DNA of 64,000 nucleotides from Sphingopyxis sp. MSC1_008. Lineage in GTDB: Bacteria; Pseudomonadota; Alphaproteobacteria; Sphingomonadales; Sphingomonadaceae. Below the pieces are notes generated by a model. The model did no database searches and was not told the DNA's origin. It was given only the letters and a program-made list of their open reading frames with translations. The DNA lies in assembly GCF_023197165.1 (NCBI RefSeq), contig NZ_JALPRD010000004.1, positions 1-64,000 of the forward strand. The letters are read 5' to 3'. The position numbers were made by a program, and so were the translations under genes. The stretch's first letter is position 1. Each line of letters begins with the position of its first letter. Shown here piece by piece: positions 52,999 to 60,530 of the stretch.

Positions 52999-54998
52999 TC
53001 GCGCAAATCCGGCGGGGTCGCCTCGCCCTTCAGCATCGCGATCGCTTCGGCGAGCGGCATGATGCGCTGGCCGTCCTGTCCGAGCGTGCGGATCGCGACG
53101 GTGCCTTCCTCGGCCTCGCGATTGCCGACCACGAGCAGGTAGGGAACCTTGGCGAGGCTGTGTTCGCGGACCTTGTAGTTGATCTTTTCGTTGCGGACGT
53201 CGCTTTCGACGCGGATGCCCGCTGCGGTAAGCTGCGCCACCGCGTCCTTGGCATAAGCGTCGGCGTCCGAAACGATCGTCGCGACGACCGCCTGCACCGG
53301 CGCGAGCCAGGTCGGGAAGCGACCGGCGAAATGCTCGATCAGGATGCCGATGAAGCGCTCGTAGGTGCCAAGGATCGCGCGGTGGAGCATCACCGGGCGA
53401 TGGCGCTCGCCATCCTCGCCGATATAGCTCGCGTCGAGGCGTTCGGGCATCACGCGGTCGGACTGGATCGTCCCGCACTGCCACGCCCGGCCGATCGCGT
53501 CGGTCAGGTGGAACTCGAGCTTCGGCGCATAGAAAGCACCCTCGCCCGGCAGTTCTTCCCAGCCATAATCGTCGTTCGCCATGCCGGCGCGTTCGACGGC
53601 TTCGCGAAGCTCGGCCTCGGCCTTGTCCCACATTTCCTCGGTGCCGAAGCGCATGTCGGGGCGCAGCGCGAGCTTCACCGCATATTTCTCGAACCCGAGC
53701 TGCTTGTAGACGCGGTCGAGCAGCGCGCAGAAATCGCGCACTTCTTCGACGATCTGGTCTTCGCGGCAGAAGATATGGCCGTCGTCCTGCGTGAACTGGC
53801 GCACGCGCATGATGCCGTGGAGCGCGCCATGCGGCTCGTTGCGATGGCAGCAGCCCATTTCGGCCATGCGCAGCGGCAGGTCGCGGTACGATTTCATCCC
53901 CTGACGGAAGATCAGGACGTGCGCGGGGCAGTTCATCGGCTTGAGCGCCATCCACTCGGCGCCGTCGGAGACGATCGGACCTTCGTCTTCGATGTTCGGC
54001 ACCTCATCAGGGATGACGAACATATTCTCGCGATATTTGCCCCAGTGGCCCGACTGTTCCCACTGGCGCGCGTCCATCACCTGCGGGGTCTTGACCTCCT
54101 GATAGCCCGAGCCGTCGATCGCGCGGCGCATATAGGCTTCGAGCTCGCGGTAGATCCGGTAACCCTTGGGGTGCCAGAAGACGCTGCCGTGCGCCTCTTC
54201 CTGCAGGTGGAACAGGTCCATCTCGCGCCCGATCTTGCGGTGGTCGCGCTTCGCGGCTTCCTCCAGCCGGACGAGATGTTCGGCGAGCTGCTTCTTGTTG
54301 AGCCAGCCGGTGCCGTAGATACGGCTGAGCTGCGCATTCTTCTGATCGCCGCGCCAATAGGCGCCCGAGACACGCGTCAGCTTGAACGCGGCGGGGTCGA
54401 GCTTGCCCGTCGAGGCGAGGTGCGGGCCGCGGCACATGTCCATCCAGCCGTCGCCTGAGCGGTACACCGTCAGTTCTTCGCCCTGCGGCAGTTCGGCCGC
54501 CCATTCGGCCTTGAAGGTTTCGCCCTCGGCCGCCCATTTGGCGATCAGCTTGTCGCGCTCCCACACTTCCCTGGTGAGGGGAAGATCGGCGGCGATGATC
54601 TTGCGCATCTCCTCCTCGATCAGCGGCAGTTCGTCGTCGCGGAACGGGCCGCGATCGGCGGCGGGCGCGAAGTCGTAATAGAAGCCGTCGCCCGTCGAGG
54701 GGCCGAAGGTGATCTGCGTGCCGGGAAAGAGGTTCTGCACCGCTTCGGCGAGGACGTGCGCATAGTCGTGGCGGAAGAGTTCGAGCGCGTCGGCCTCGTC
54801 GCGGCTCGTCACCAGCGACAGGTTCGTGTCTTCGTCGAGCGGGCGCATGATGTCGCGCAGTTCGCCATCGATCTTCGCAGCAAGCGCAGCCTTCGCAAGG
54901 CCGGGTCCGATGTCGGCCGCAATCTGCAGCGCGGTAGTGCCGCGCACGACTTCACGGGCAGAGCCATCGGGAAGGGTGACGCGGATCATGTCGGACAT
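52995..54998 (-). CDS. thrS: Threonyl-tRNA synthetase
   Basis: Class II synthetase of 667 aa. The N-terminal TGS domain is [14 protein letters not shown]. The editing domain holds the HxxxH-type site in [17 protein letters not shown]. The catalytic core includes [11 protein letters not shown] (zinc ligand Cys), [20 protein letters not shown], and a C-terminal anticodon-binding domain. The start MSDMIRVT at 54998 is the family start. No T-box-like leader is visible upstream. A Fur/Zur-like dyad lies 91 bases upstream, in the gap shared with the MerC gene. thrS heads a leftward block of five genes. Confidence 0.95.
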   Translation of the reverse strand: MSDMIRVTLPDGSAREVVRGTTALQIAADIGPGLAKAALAAKIDGELRDIMRPLDEDTNLSLVTSRDEADALELFRHDYAHVLAEAVQNLFPGTQITFGPSTGDGFYYDFAPAADRGPFRDDELPLIEEEMRKIIAADLPLTREVWERDKLIAKWAAEGETFKAEWAAELPQGEELTVYRSGDGWMDMCRGPHLASTGKLDPAAFKLTRVSGAYWRGDQKNAQLSRIYGTGWLNKKQLAEHLVRLEEAAKRDHRKIGREMDLFHLQEEAHGSVFWHPKGYRIYRELEAYMRRAIDGSGYQEVKTPQVMDARQWEQSGHWGKYRENMFVIPDEVPNIEDEGPIVSDGAEWMALKPMNCPAHVLIFRQGMKSYRDLPLRMAEMGCCHRNEPHGALHGIMRVRQFTQDDGHIFCREDQIVEEVRDFCALLDRVYKQLGFEKYAVKLALRPDMRFGTEEMWDKAEAELREAVERAGMANDDYGWEELPGEGAFYAPKLEFHLTDAIGRAWQCGTIQSDRVMPERLDASYIGEDGERHRPVMLHRAILGTYERFIGILIEHFAGRFPTWLAPVQAVVATIVSDADAYAKDAVAQLTAAGIRVESDVRNEKINYKVREHSLAKVPYLLVVGNREAEEGTVAIRTLGQDGQRIMPLAEAIAMLKGEATPPDLRD

Positions 54999-55088
54999 CG
55001 AAACTATAGCCTTTCTGCGCAAAATTGCCGGGCTCCTTTGCCAGCATGCGATATGGGCGGCAAGGGGCGGATTCACAATCGGGGTTGC

Positions 55089-55107
55089 AATGATACAATG
55101 TATCATT
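55089..55107. promoter_or_regulatory. Fur-family (Zur-like) box between thrS and MerC gene
   Basis: AATGATACAATGTATCATT is a perfect 19-bp dyad around one central base. Its core TGATACA-a-TGTATCA has the 7-1-7 architecture of Fur-family operators (compare the Fur form TGATAATnATTATCA). It lies 37 bases before the MerC-domain gene and 91 bases before thrS, so it could control either. MerC-domain genes often lie beside Zur, which makes zinc the first guess. Confidence 0.65.
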
Positions 55108-55144
55108 ATCTGGCATCGCAAGCCCCTCCCGCGAAAGAAACCCC

Positions 55145-55567
55145 ATGTGCCTCCCCGCCGCGCGCCCGCGCCTTGCCGACCTGACGGGGATTGCCCTGTC
55201 TTTCACTTGCCTGCTCCATTGCCTTGCCCTGCCTTTGCTCCTGCTTCTGGCCCCGGCGCTGAGCCGCTGGATTGCGCTGCCCGAGGGGGTTCATGCAGCG
55301 ATATTGCTGCTGGCTCTTCCGGCGGCCGCGATCGCGATGCGCGATGGTTGGCGGCGGCATCGGCGTCTGGTGCCGACGGTACTCGCAGTCTCGGGACTAG
55401 GCCTGCTCGCACTCGGGCTGTCGGCGCATGAGGGATGGATCGCCGCCGCCGATCCCGAGGCGGCGGACCGGCTGCTGACCTCGGTTGGCGCGCTCACGCT
55501 TGCCGCCGCGCATCTCGTCAACTGGCGCTGGCGTCACCGGAGCGGCGGACATAGACTGGGGGCATGA
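55145..55567 (+). CDS. MerC-domain membrane protein
   Basis: A 140-aa inner-membrane protein with four hydrophobic segments. It contains [20 protein letters not shown] near residue 14; the Cys and His pair in TCLLHC is the putative metal site of MerC-type proteins. A second region LVNWRWRHR precedes the end. No mer genes are nearby, so a role in general metal homeostasis (probably zinc) is more likely than mercury resistance. The Fur-type box upstream supports this. The stop overlaps the next gene's ATG. Confidence 0.85.
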   Translation: MCLPAARPRLADLTGIALSFTCLLHCLALPLLLLLAPALSRWIALPEGVHAAILLLALPAAAIAMRDGWRRHRRLVPTVLAVSGLGLLALGLSAHEGWIAAADPEAADRLLTSVGALTLAAAHLVNWRWRHRSGGHRLGA

Positions 55568-55941
55568 CCGACACACCCCGCCACCATATCGCCGCGATCC
55601 TGCCGTGCAGCGATCTCGATGCGAGCACCGCTTTCTATGAAAAGCTCGGCCTGTCAGTGGTCAGCGACTATGGCAGCTATCGCCTGCTCGACGACGACAA
55701 GGGCTGGCAGCTTCACCTGACCAATGAATCGCAACCGACATGGCCCGAACGCGACCAGAACCCGTTCGGCCTCTATCTCTATAGCGAGCGCGTCGACGAA
55801 TTGGCCGAACGCGTGCGCGATGCGATCCTCGGTCCGGTAAAAGCGCCGACGCACAAGCCGTGGGGCATGTACGAGTTCGCGCTGTCGGACCCCGACGAGA
55901 CGCTGGTCCGCATCGGTTGGCCGAGCGGGTTGATCGGCTGA
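55564..55941 (+). CDS. VOC-fold protein (glyoxalase/bleomycin-resistance type)
   Basis: A 125-aa vicinal-oxygen-chelate protein: AAILPCSDLDASTAFYEKLG, then YRLLDDDKGWQLHLTNES and MYEFALSDPDETLVRIGWPS. Two beta-alpha-beta-beta-beta halves form one metal site. Bleomycin-binding homologues have this length and ending, but the substrate is unclear. The ATG overlaps the MerC stop by four bases, so it belongs to the same metal-regulated unit. Confidence 0.85.
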   Translation: MTDTPRHHIAAILPCSDLDASTAFYEKLGLSVVSDYGSYRLLDDDKGWQLHLTNESQPTWPERDQNPFGLYLYSERVDELAERVRDAILGPVKAPTHKPWGMYEFALSDPDETLVRIGWPSGLIG

Positions 55942-55955
55942 GCCCCCAAAATTGC

Positions 55956-55991
55956 CGTCATTCCCGCGAAGGCGGGAACGCGGGGATGACG
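55956..55991. repeat. Collapsed copy of the CCCGCGAAGGCGGG hairpin
   Basis: CGTCATTCCCGCGAAGGCGG, then GAACGCGGGGATGACG. Both terminal CGTCA/TGACG arms are present but the central loop and most of the second arm are gone. It appears to be a deletion product of the 70-80-bp element seen elsewhere. Confidence 0.65.
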
Positions 55992-56009
55992 AAGAGCAGA
56001 TTGGCACCC

Positions 56010-56037
56010 TTGTCATTTTGTCAACGTCGCTTGACAA
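56010..56037. promoter_or_regulatory. TTGTCAA/TTGACAA operator-promoter region
   Basis: Perfect inverted repeat TTGTCAA (56018-56024)-6 bp-TTGACAA (56031-56037), with an extra half-site TTGTCA at 56010-56015 and ATGTCAA at 56051-56057. TTGTCA with GACAAT 17 bases on (56033-56038) could be the promoter itself. It sits about 50 bases before the membrane protein/XRE operon, where autoregulation by the XRE protein would be expected. Confidence 0.5.
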
Positions 56038-56089
56038 TATCGACTCATCATGTCAATTTTCCTTTACACATAAGCAAGGAGGCTTGACC

Positions 56090-56503
56090 ATGGCAATGGA
56101 CCCGGCGCAGCGCCGCTATTTCGGCCGCATGATACCGATCGCGATCCTCTATGGATTCGCGGTCTTCTTCGCGAGTTTGATCATCCCCGACGATGCGGCG
56201 GCGACCCCGCTGACGATCGCGGTGGCGTTGGTGCCCGCACTCGCCGTCTCGGGCTTTATCTGGGCGATGGGCAGCTATCTGACCGAGCTCACCGACGAAT
56301 ATGTCCGGTTGCTCGAAGTCCGCAAGGCACTGGTCGCGACGGGGCTGACGCTCGCGCTCGCCAGCGGCTGGGGCATATTGGAGCTGTTTACCGACGTGCC
56401 GCGCGTGCCGCTGTTCTTCGTCTTTCCCGTCTGGTGCCTGGGGCTCGCGGTGGGCTCGCTCGTCAATTGGATGACGATGGGCGCCGCGAAAGCGGACGCG
56501 TGA
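56090..56503 (+). CDS. Four-helix membrane protein paired with XRE regulator
   Basis: A 137-aa integral membrane protein with four hydrophobic helices (about residues 15-33, 42-60, 83-100, 108-128). The start at 56090 has an ideal AAGGAGG seven bases upstream, and the in-frame region before it overlaps a hairpin repeat. I do not recognise the family by name. It resembles the DUF-type membrane proteins that precede small XRE regulators in many bacteria. The stop overlaps the regulator's GTG start. Confidence 0.75.
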   Translation: MAMDPAQRRYFGRMIPIAILYGFAVFFASLIIPDDAAATPLTIAVALVPALAVSGFIWAMGSYLTELTDEYVRLLEVRKALVATGLTLALASGWGILELFTDVPRVPLFFVFPVWCLGLAVGSLVNWMTMGAAKADA

Positions 56504-56694
56504 AGAACCGCCTCAAGGTCCTGCGCGCCGAACGCGACTGGAGCCAGGGCGACCTCGCCGAGCGGCTTCAGGTGTCGCGCCAGTCGGTCAATGCGATCGA
56601 GACGGGCAAATACGACCCGTCGCTGCCGCTCGCCTTTCGCATCGCCGACCTGTTCGGCCTGCCGATCGAGGACATCTTCCTGCGAGAGGGATAA
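56500..56694 (+). CDS. Minimal XRE regulator (YozG-like)
   Basis: A 64-aa protein that is almost only a helix-turn-helix: RLKVLRAERDWSQGDLAERL and VSRQSVNAIETGKYDPSLPL, ending FGLPIEDIFLREG. This YozG/YgzD-like type usually sits after a small membrane protein and probably represses the pair. It starts at GTG 56500, overlapping the previous stop (GTGA). The inverted repeats at 56010-56037 are likely its operator, by inference. Confidence 0.9.
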   Translation: MKNRLKVLRAERDWSQGDLAERLQVSRQSVNAIETGKYDPSLPLAFRIADLFGLPIEDIFLREG

Positions 56695-56774
56695 TCGGAC
56701 GGATCGGCGCGCCGGTCTTGCGGCAGATGGCCTCCCCCGCTAGGGCACCTTCCAGCCGGAAAGGAGCCGTCCCC

Positions 56775-57029
56775 ATGTTCAAGCGCCTGTTCGTCGACCA
56801 CCCCAAGAGCGTCGATGAAAATTACATCGAGCATTTCGGCGTCGCGTCGAAATTCGGCGTCACGATGATCTATGGCGGCCTGTGTGCGCTCGTTCACGCG
56901 GTCGTCCCCGGCTGGTGCATCACCACGGGCAGCGACACGATCCAGCGGCTCAACCACATCATGGTCGAAAAGCGGCGCGCCAAGGGACAGGCCGTGATGC
57001 AGATGAGCACGATCGACTGGGTCATCTGA
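56775..57029 (+). CDS. DUF6356-type small protein
   Basis: An 84-aa protein beginning MFKRLFVDHPKSVDENYIEH at 56775, preceded by AAAGGAG. The central VTMIYGGLCALVHAVVPGWC is a hydrophobic helix; the tail is basic (HIMVEKRRAK). The pattern 'HP.SVDE.YFEH...A..FG..L..AG..CL.HA..P..C..TGS.T' is typical of the short DUF6356 family in alphaproteobacteria. Function unknown. The hydrolase gene follows at once. Confidence 0.85.
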   Translation: MFKRLFVDHPKSVDENYIEHFGVASKFGVTMIYGGLCALVHAVVPGWCITTGSDTIQRLNHIMVEKRRAKGQAVMQMSTIDWVI

Positions 57030-57034
57030 TCCCG

Positions 57035-57790
57035 GTGGACGCCGCCCCCGATTATCTCGACCGTTCGGGCCGCCCGCGGCTCGCCTACCGCTATACAGCC
57101 GGCACCGGGCCGACGATCATCTTCCTGCCCGGTTACATGTCCGACATGGCGGGGGGCAAGGCGACCGCATTGTTCGACTGGGCCGCGGCCGAGGGCCACG
57201 CCTGCCTGTTGCTCGATTATGCCGGATGCGGGCTGTCGGACGGGCTGTTCGCGGAGCAAACGCTGCTCGACTGGCGCGGCGATGTGCTCGATTTGATCGA
57301 CGCGAAGGCCGAGGGGCCGGTCGTCATCGTCGGATCGTCGATGGGCGGGTGGCTGATGCTGCTCACCGCCTTGGCGCTGGTGCAGCGCGATGGGCCGGGC
57401 CGGGTGGCGGGGCTCGTCGGGATCGCCGCGGCGCCCGATTTCACCGACTGGGGTTTCAGCGACGCCGAGAAAGCGATCATCCTTGCCGAAGGGGCGCTGG
57501 TCGAAGAGACGCCGTACAGCGACCAGCCCTATGTGACGACGCGCGGTTTCTTCCAGTCGGGCGAGGCGAACCGGCTGCTCGATACAGAAATCCCCCTCGC
57601 CTGCCCAGTGCGCCTGCTCCACGGCGAGGAGGATGGCGACGTGCCGTCCGATATCAGCCTGCGCCTGTCCACGGCGCTTGCCAGCGACGATGTGCAGGTG
57701 ACGCTGGTGAAGGGCGGCGACCACCGCCTGTCGCGCGAGACCGACATCGCGCTGCTGATCGACACCGTCGCGCGGCTCGCGACTCATTAG
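57035..57790 (+). CDS. Alpha/beta hydrolase
   Basis: A 251-aa alpha/beta hydrolase: oxyanion segment IIFLPGYMSDM, nucleophile G-S-S-M-G-G near residue 100, acid probably in HGEEDGDVP, and base in GGDHRLSRE. It resembles the ABHD10-like or CarB-type esterase group. GTG at 57035 is the likely start, because the frame further upstream runs inside the preceding gene. It begins a tight run of small metabolic genes. The substrate is probably a small ester or thioester. Confidence 0.85.
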   Translation: MDAAPDYLDRSGRPRLAYRYTAGTGPTIIFLPGYMSDMAGGKATALFDWAAAEGHACLLLDYAGCGLSDGLFAEQTLLDWRGDVLDLIDAKAEGPVVIVGSSMGGWLMLLTALALVQRDGPGRVAGLVGIAAAPDFTDWGFSDAEKAIILAEGALVEETPYSDQPYVTTRGFFQSGEANRLLDTEIPLACPVRLLHGEEDGDVPSDISLRLSTALASDDVQVTLVKGGDHRLSRETDIALLIDTVARLATH

Positions 57791-57799
57791 AGGGATATC

Positions 57800-58237
57800 A
57801 TGGCTCGCAGCGACTTCAAATTCAGCGTCAAGAAGCGCGTCCGCTATGCGGAGATCGACGCGCAGGCGGTGGTATTCAACAGCCGTTACCTCGAATATTT
57901 CGATATCGGGATCACCGAATATTGGCGCGCGGCGGGTGTGTATGACAGGTGGCCGGCTAATAGCAGCCCCGAGTTCCACGTCGCGCGCGCCGAAGTCGAT
58001 TACAAAGTACCGATCCTGCTCGACGAGGAGATCGACATTTGCGTGCGCGCGTCGCGCGTCGGCAAAAGTTCGATGACTTTCCTGTTCGAACTGCATGGGG
58101 CCGGCCAGGACGACCTGCGCGCCAGCGGACAGCTCATCAACGTCCATGTCGCCCAGGCGCAGGGCGCGCCGGCTCCTGTGCCGGACGAATTCCTATTCCT
58201 GTTCGAAGCGTTTGAAGAGCGGACCCTTCGCGCCTAA
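57800..58237 (+). CDS. Acyl-CoA thioesterase, YbgC/4HBT family
   Basis: Hot-dog-fold thioesterase of 145 aa. The catalytic Asp lies in RYAEIDAQAVVFNSRYLEYF near residue 20, the typical 4-hydroxybenzoyl-CoA thioesterase position. VDYKVPILLDEEIDICVRAS is the second family segment. It would release short or branched acyl groups from CoA. GAGGG precedes the start. It lies nine bases after the hydrolase and ten before glyoxalase I-like, so co-transcription is likely. Confidence 0.9.
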   Translation: MARSDFKFSVKKRVRYAEIDAQAVVFNSRYLEYFDIGITEYWRAAGVYDRWPANSSPEFHVARAEVDYKVPILLDEEIDICVRASRVGKSSMTFLFELHGAGQDDLRASGQLINVHVAQAQGAPAPVPDEFLFLFEAFEERTLRA

Positions 58238-58246
58238 TATAGGCGG

Positions 58247-58684
58247 ATGACCAAATATCTTCACACGATGATCCGCGTGTCGGATCCCGACGCAACCGTG
58301 GATTTCTTCAAGCTGATCGGGCTGGAGGAAACGCGCCGTTTCAACAATGAGGGCGGGCGCTTCACCCTCATCTTCCTCGCCGCACCCGGACAGGGCGACG
58401 TGGCCGAGGTCGAGCTGACGTATAACTGGCCGCCCGCCGACGGCAGCGCGCCCGAAGACTATACGGGCGGGCGCAACTTCGGCCACCTCGCGTACCGCGT
58501 CGACGATATTTATGCGACGTGCCAGCGGCTGATGGACGCCGGGGTGACGATCAACCGCCCGCCGCGCGACGGCCATATGGCGTTCGTGCGCTCGCCCGAC
58601 GGCATTTCGGTCGAACTGCTGCAGGAAGGCACGCTCGATCCCGCCGAACCCTGGGTCTCGATGCCCAACACCGGCGCCTGGTAG
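58247..58684 (+). CDS. gloA: Lactoylglutathione lyase-like VOC protein
   Basis: VOC protein of 145 aa resembling glyoxalase I: YLHTMIRVSDPDATVDFFKL at the start, RFTLIFLAAPG, VELTYNW, GRNFGHLAYRVDDIYATC and RSPDGISVELLQ. The first His, the Glu of VELTYN, the His of FGHLAY and the Glu of VELLQ are the expected metal ligands. It forms S-lactoylglutathione from methylglyoxal and glutathione. With GloB two genes downstream, the complete glyoxalase pathway is encoded here. Confidence 0.85.
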   Translation: MTKYLHTMIRVSDPDATVDFFKLIGLEETRRFNNEGGRFTLIFLAAPGQGDVAEVELTYNWPPADGSAPEDYTGGRNFGHLAYRVDDIYATCQRLMDAGVTINRPPRDGHMAFVRSPDGISVELLQEGTLDPAEPWVSMPNTGAW

Positions 58685-58694
58685 GGGCCGCGCG

Positions 58695-59102
58695 ATGCCG
58701 GGCCTGTTGATCAACATCGACGTGCCCGACCTTGCCGCTGGCGAGCGTTTCTACACCAGCGCGCTGGGGCTGACCGCGGCGCGGCGGTTTGACGACGATA
58801 TCGTCGAACTGACCGGTTGCGAGGCCCCCATCTATCTGATCGCCAAGCCCGCGGGGACGATGATCGGCCCCGATGGCGGCGATTTTCGCCGTTACAACCG
58901 GCACTGGACGCCGGTGCATCCCGACTTTTCGGTCGGCGACCTCGATAGCGCGGTCGCCCAAGCTCTTGCCGCAGGCGCAGTGCAGGAGGGCGAGACATTG
59001 GATCTGCCCTATGGCAGACAGGCGATGTTCGCCGATCCCTTCGGCAACGGATTCTGCCTGATCGAGTTCAACGCGCAGGGTTATGACGCCCTTCTGGCCT
59101 GA
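58695..59102 (+). CDS. VOC-family protein
   Basis: A 135-aa protein in the VOC superfamily: LLINIDVPDLAAGERFYTSA, a middle region PVHPDFSVGDLDSAVAQAL, and MFADPFGNGFCLIEF at the end. The length and FADPFGN signature fit the glyoxalase/dioxygenase-like branch, but the metal ligands are less clear than in the neighbour and the substrate is unknown. It starts ten bases after gloA. Confidence 0.85.
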   Translation: MPGLLINIDVPDLAAGERFYTSALGLTAARRFDDDIVELTGCEAPIYLIAKPAGTMIGPDGGDFRRYNRHWTPVHPDFSVGDLDSAVAQALAAGAVQEGETLDLPYGRQAMFADPFGNGFCLIEFNAQGYDALLA

Positions 59103-59170
59103 ACAGGCAGACCAAGGCCCCGGCGTCGCCGCTCCGTCTTGAAGGGGCGAGACGCTGGAAAGGAGATATC

Positions 59171-59899
59171 ATGGCTGCGCTGGACATCGTCCGTATTCCC
59201 GTTCTCAGCGACAATTATGTCTGGCTGGTCCATGATCCGGACAGCAAGGCGACGATGGTCGTCGATCCCGCGGTTGCCGAGCCCGTGCTTGCCGTGGCGG
59301 CCGAGCGCGGCTGGACGATCACCGATATCTGGAACACGCATTGGCACCCCGATCACACCGGAGGCAACGCCGCGATCAAGGAAGCGACGGGCTGTAAGAT
59401 CACCGGTCCCGCGGCCGAATATGCGCGCATCCCGACGCTCGACGTGCAGGTGAAGGGCGGCGACACGGTGCGGCTCGGCGCGCATGTCGCCGACGTCTGG
59501 GACGTGCCCGCGCACACCGCTGGCCACATCGCCTATCATTTCGCGCGCGACGCTGCGATTTTCGTCGGCGACACGATGTTCGCGATGGGCTGCGGCCGGT
59601 TGTTCGAGGGCACCGCCGAGCAGATGTTCGCGAACATGCAGAAACTCGGCACGCTCGACGATGCGACGCGCGTGTATTGCGCGCACGAATATACGCTGTC
59701 GAACGCGCGCTTTGCGGTGACGGTCGAGCCCGACAATGTCGCGCTGGCCGCGCGCCTCGTCGCGGTCGAATCCGCGCGCGCGGCGGGCGAGGCGACGGTG
59801 CCGACGAGTATCGGCGAAGAGCGCGCGACCAACCCCTTTTTGCGCGCACCGAGCGCGGCCGAACTCGGCCGTATCCGCGCGCTCAAGGATGCGGCATGA
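59171..59899 (+). CDS. gloB: Hydroxyacylglutathione hydrolase (glyoxalase II)
   Basis: Metallo-beta-lactamase-fold enzyme of 242 aa hydrolysing S-lactoylglutathione to lactate and glutathione. The metal motif is THWHPDH near residue 57, HTAGH carries the next His, GDTMFAMGCGRLFEG contains the bridging Asp, and YCAHEYTLSNARFA is the substrate region. AAAGGAG lies six bases before the ATG. The preceding gloA supports the role. Confidence 0.93.
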   Translation: MAALDIVRIPVLSDNYVWLVHDPDSKATMVVDPAVAEPVLAVAAERGWTITDIWNTHWHPDHTGGNAAIKEATGCKITGPAAEYARIPTLDVQVKGGDTVRLGAHVADVWDVPAHTAGHIAYHFARDAAIFVGDTMFAMGCGRLFEGTAEQMFANMQKLGTLDDATRVYCAHEYTLSNARFAVTVEPDNVALAARLVAVESARAAGEATVPTSIGEERATNPFLRAPSAAELGRIRALKDAA

Positions 59900-59960
59900 T
59901 GCCGCTTCAGCGCCCATTCATCCGTCATGGCCATAATGGCCGATCTCAAGGAGCATATTC

Positions 59961-60407
59961 ATGGCGAAGCTGAACCTGATGGCCGCCGCGCTGTTGACCG
60001 CGGCCGCGCCGCTGGTCGCAAGCTGCGCGCCCGCCGGTTCGGGCGAGCCCGGCGCCGCGGCGCTCACGCCCAAACAGGCCGAACGGCTCGACAAGCAGCT
60101 CGCGGGCAAGTTTCCGGGCGAGCCGCTCCGCTGTCTTCCCAATTACCGAAGTAATGATACGATCCGCGTGTCGGACAGCATCTTGCTCTATCGCTCGGGC
60201 GGCAATCTGGTATATCGTAATGACTTGAAGAGTAGTTGCCCGGGTCTTGCCCGCGACAGCGACATCATGGTGGTACGCCAGTTCGGGTCGTCGACCTGCG
60301 AAGGCGATTTCTTCCACCTGGTCGACCGGTCGAGCGGAATCCGTGGCCCGACGTGCGTTTTTGGCGAATTCGTCCCCTATCGCAAACCGGCGGGGGACAA
60401 AGGCTGA
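59961..60407 (+). CDS. Small lipoprotein, unknown function
   Basis: Protein of 148 aa. The signal ends in the lipobox LVASC (Cys 22), so it is lipid-anchored. The mature part contains RCLPNYRSNDTIRVSDSILL and FGSSTCEGDFFHLVDRSSGI, followed by PTCVFGEF; four cysteines may form two disulfides. I recognise it as a conserved sphingomonad-type hypothetical but cannot name a family. AAGGAGC precedes the start. Confidence 0.7.
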   Translation: MAKLNLMAAALLTAAAPLVASCAPAGSGEPGAAALTPKQAERLDKQLAGKFPGEPLRCLPNYRSNDTIRVSDSILLYRSGGNLVYRNDLKSSCPGLARDSDIMVVRQFGSSTCEGDFFHLVDRSSGIRGPTCVFGEFVPYRKPAGDKG

Positions 60408-60530
60408 GCCAAGGTTCAGTCGTGGGCGGGGTCCGGTTTGCGCCGAGCTCTTCGGGTCGCACCCCCGCCTGCAATTGCAAAAAGTCGCGGCCTTAGCTTT
60501 TTCTAAAGTATAGGCCGCTTAACCAGCGCC

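Noticed and set aside
54999..55144. T-box or other aminoacyl-tRNA leader upstream of thrS
   Set aside because: The gap is short, no T-box consensus or attenuator stem is visible, and T-boxes are not used in this group. The only strong signal is the Fur-type dyad.
191..55991. CRISPR array from repeated palindromes
   Set aside because: The palindromes are scattered singly over the window with no regular spacers and no cas genes.
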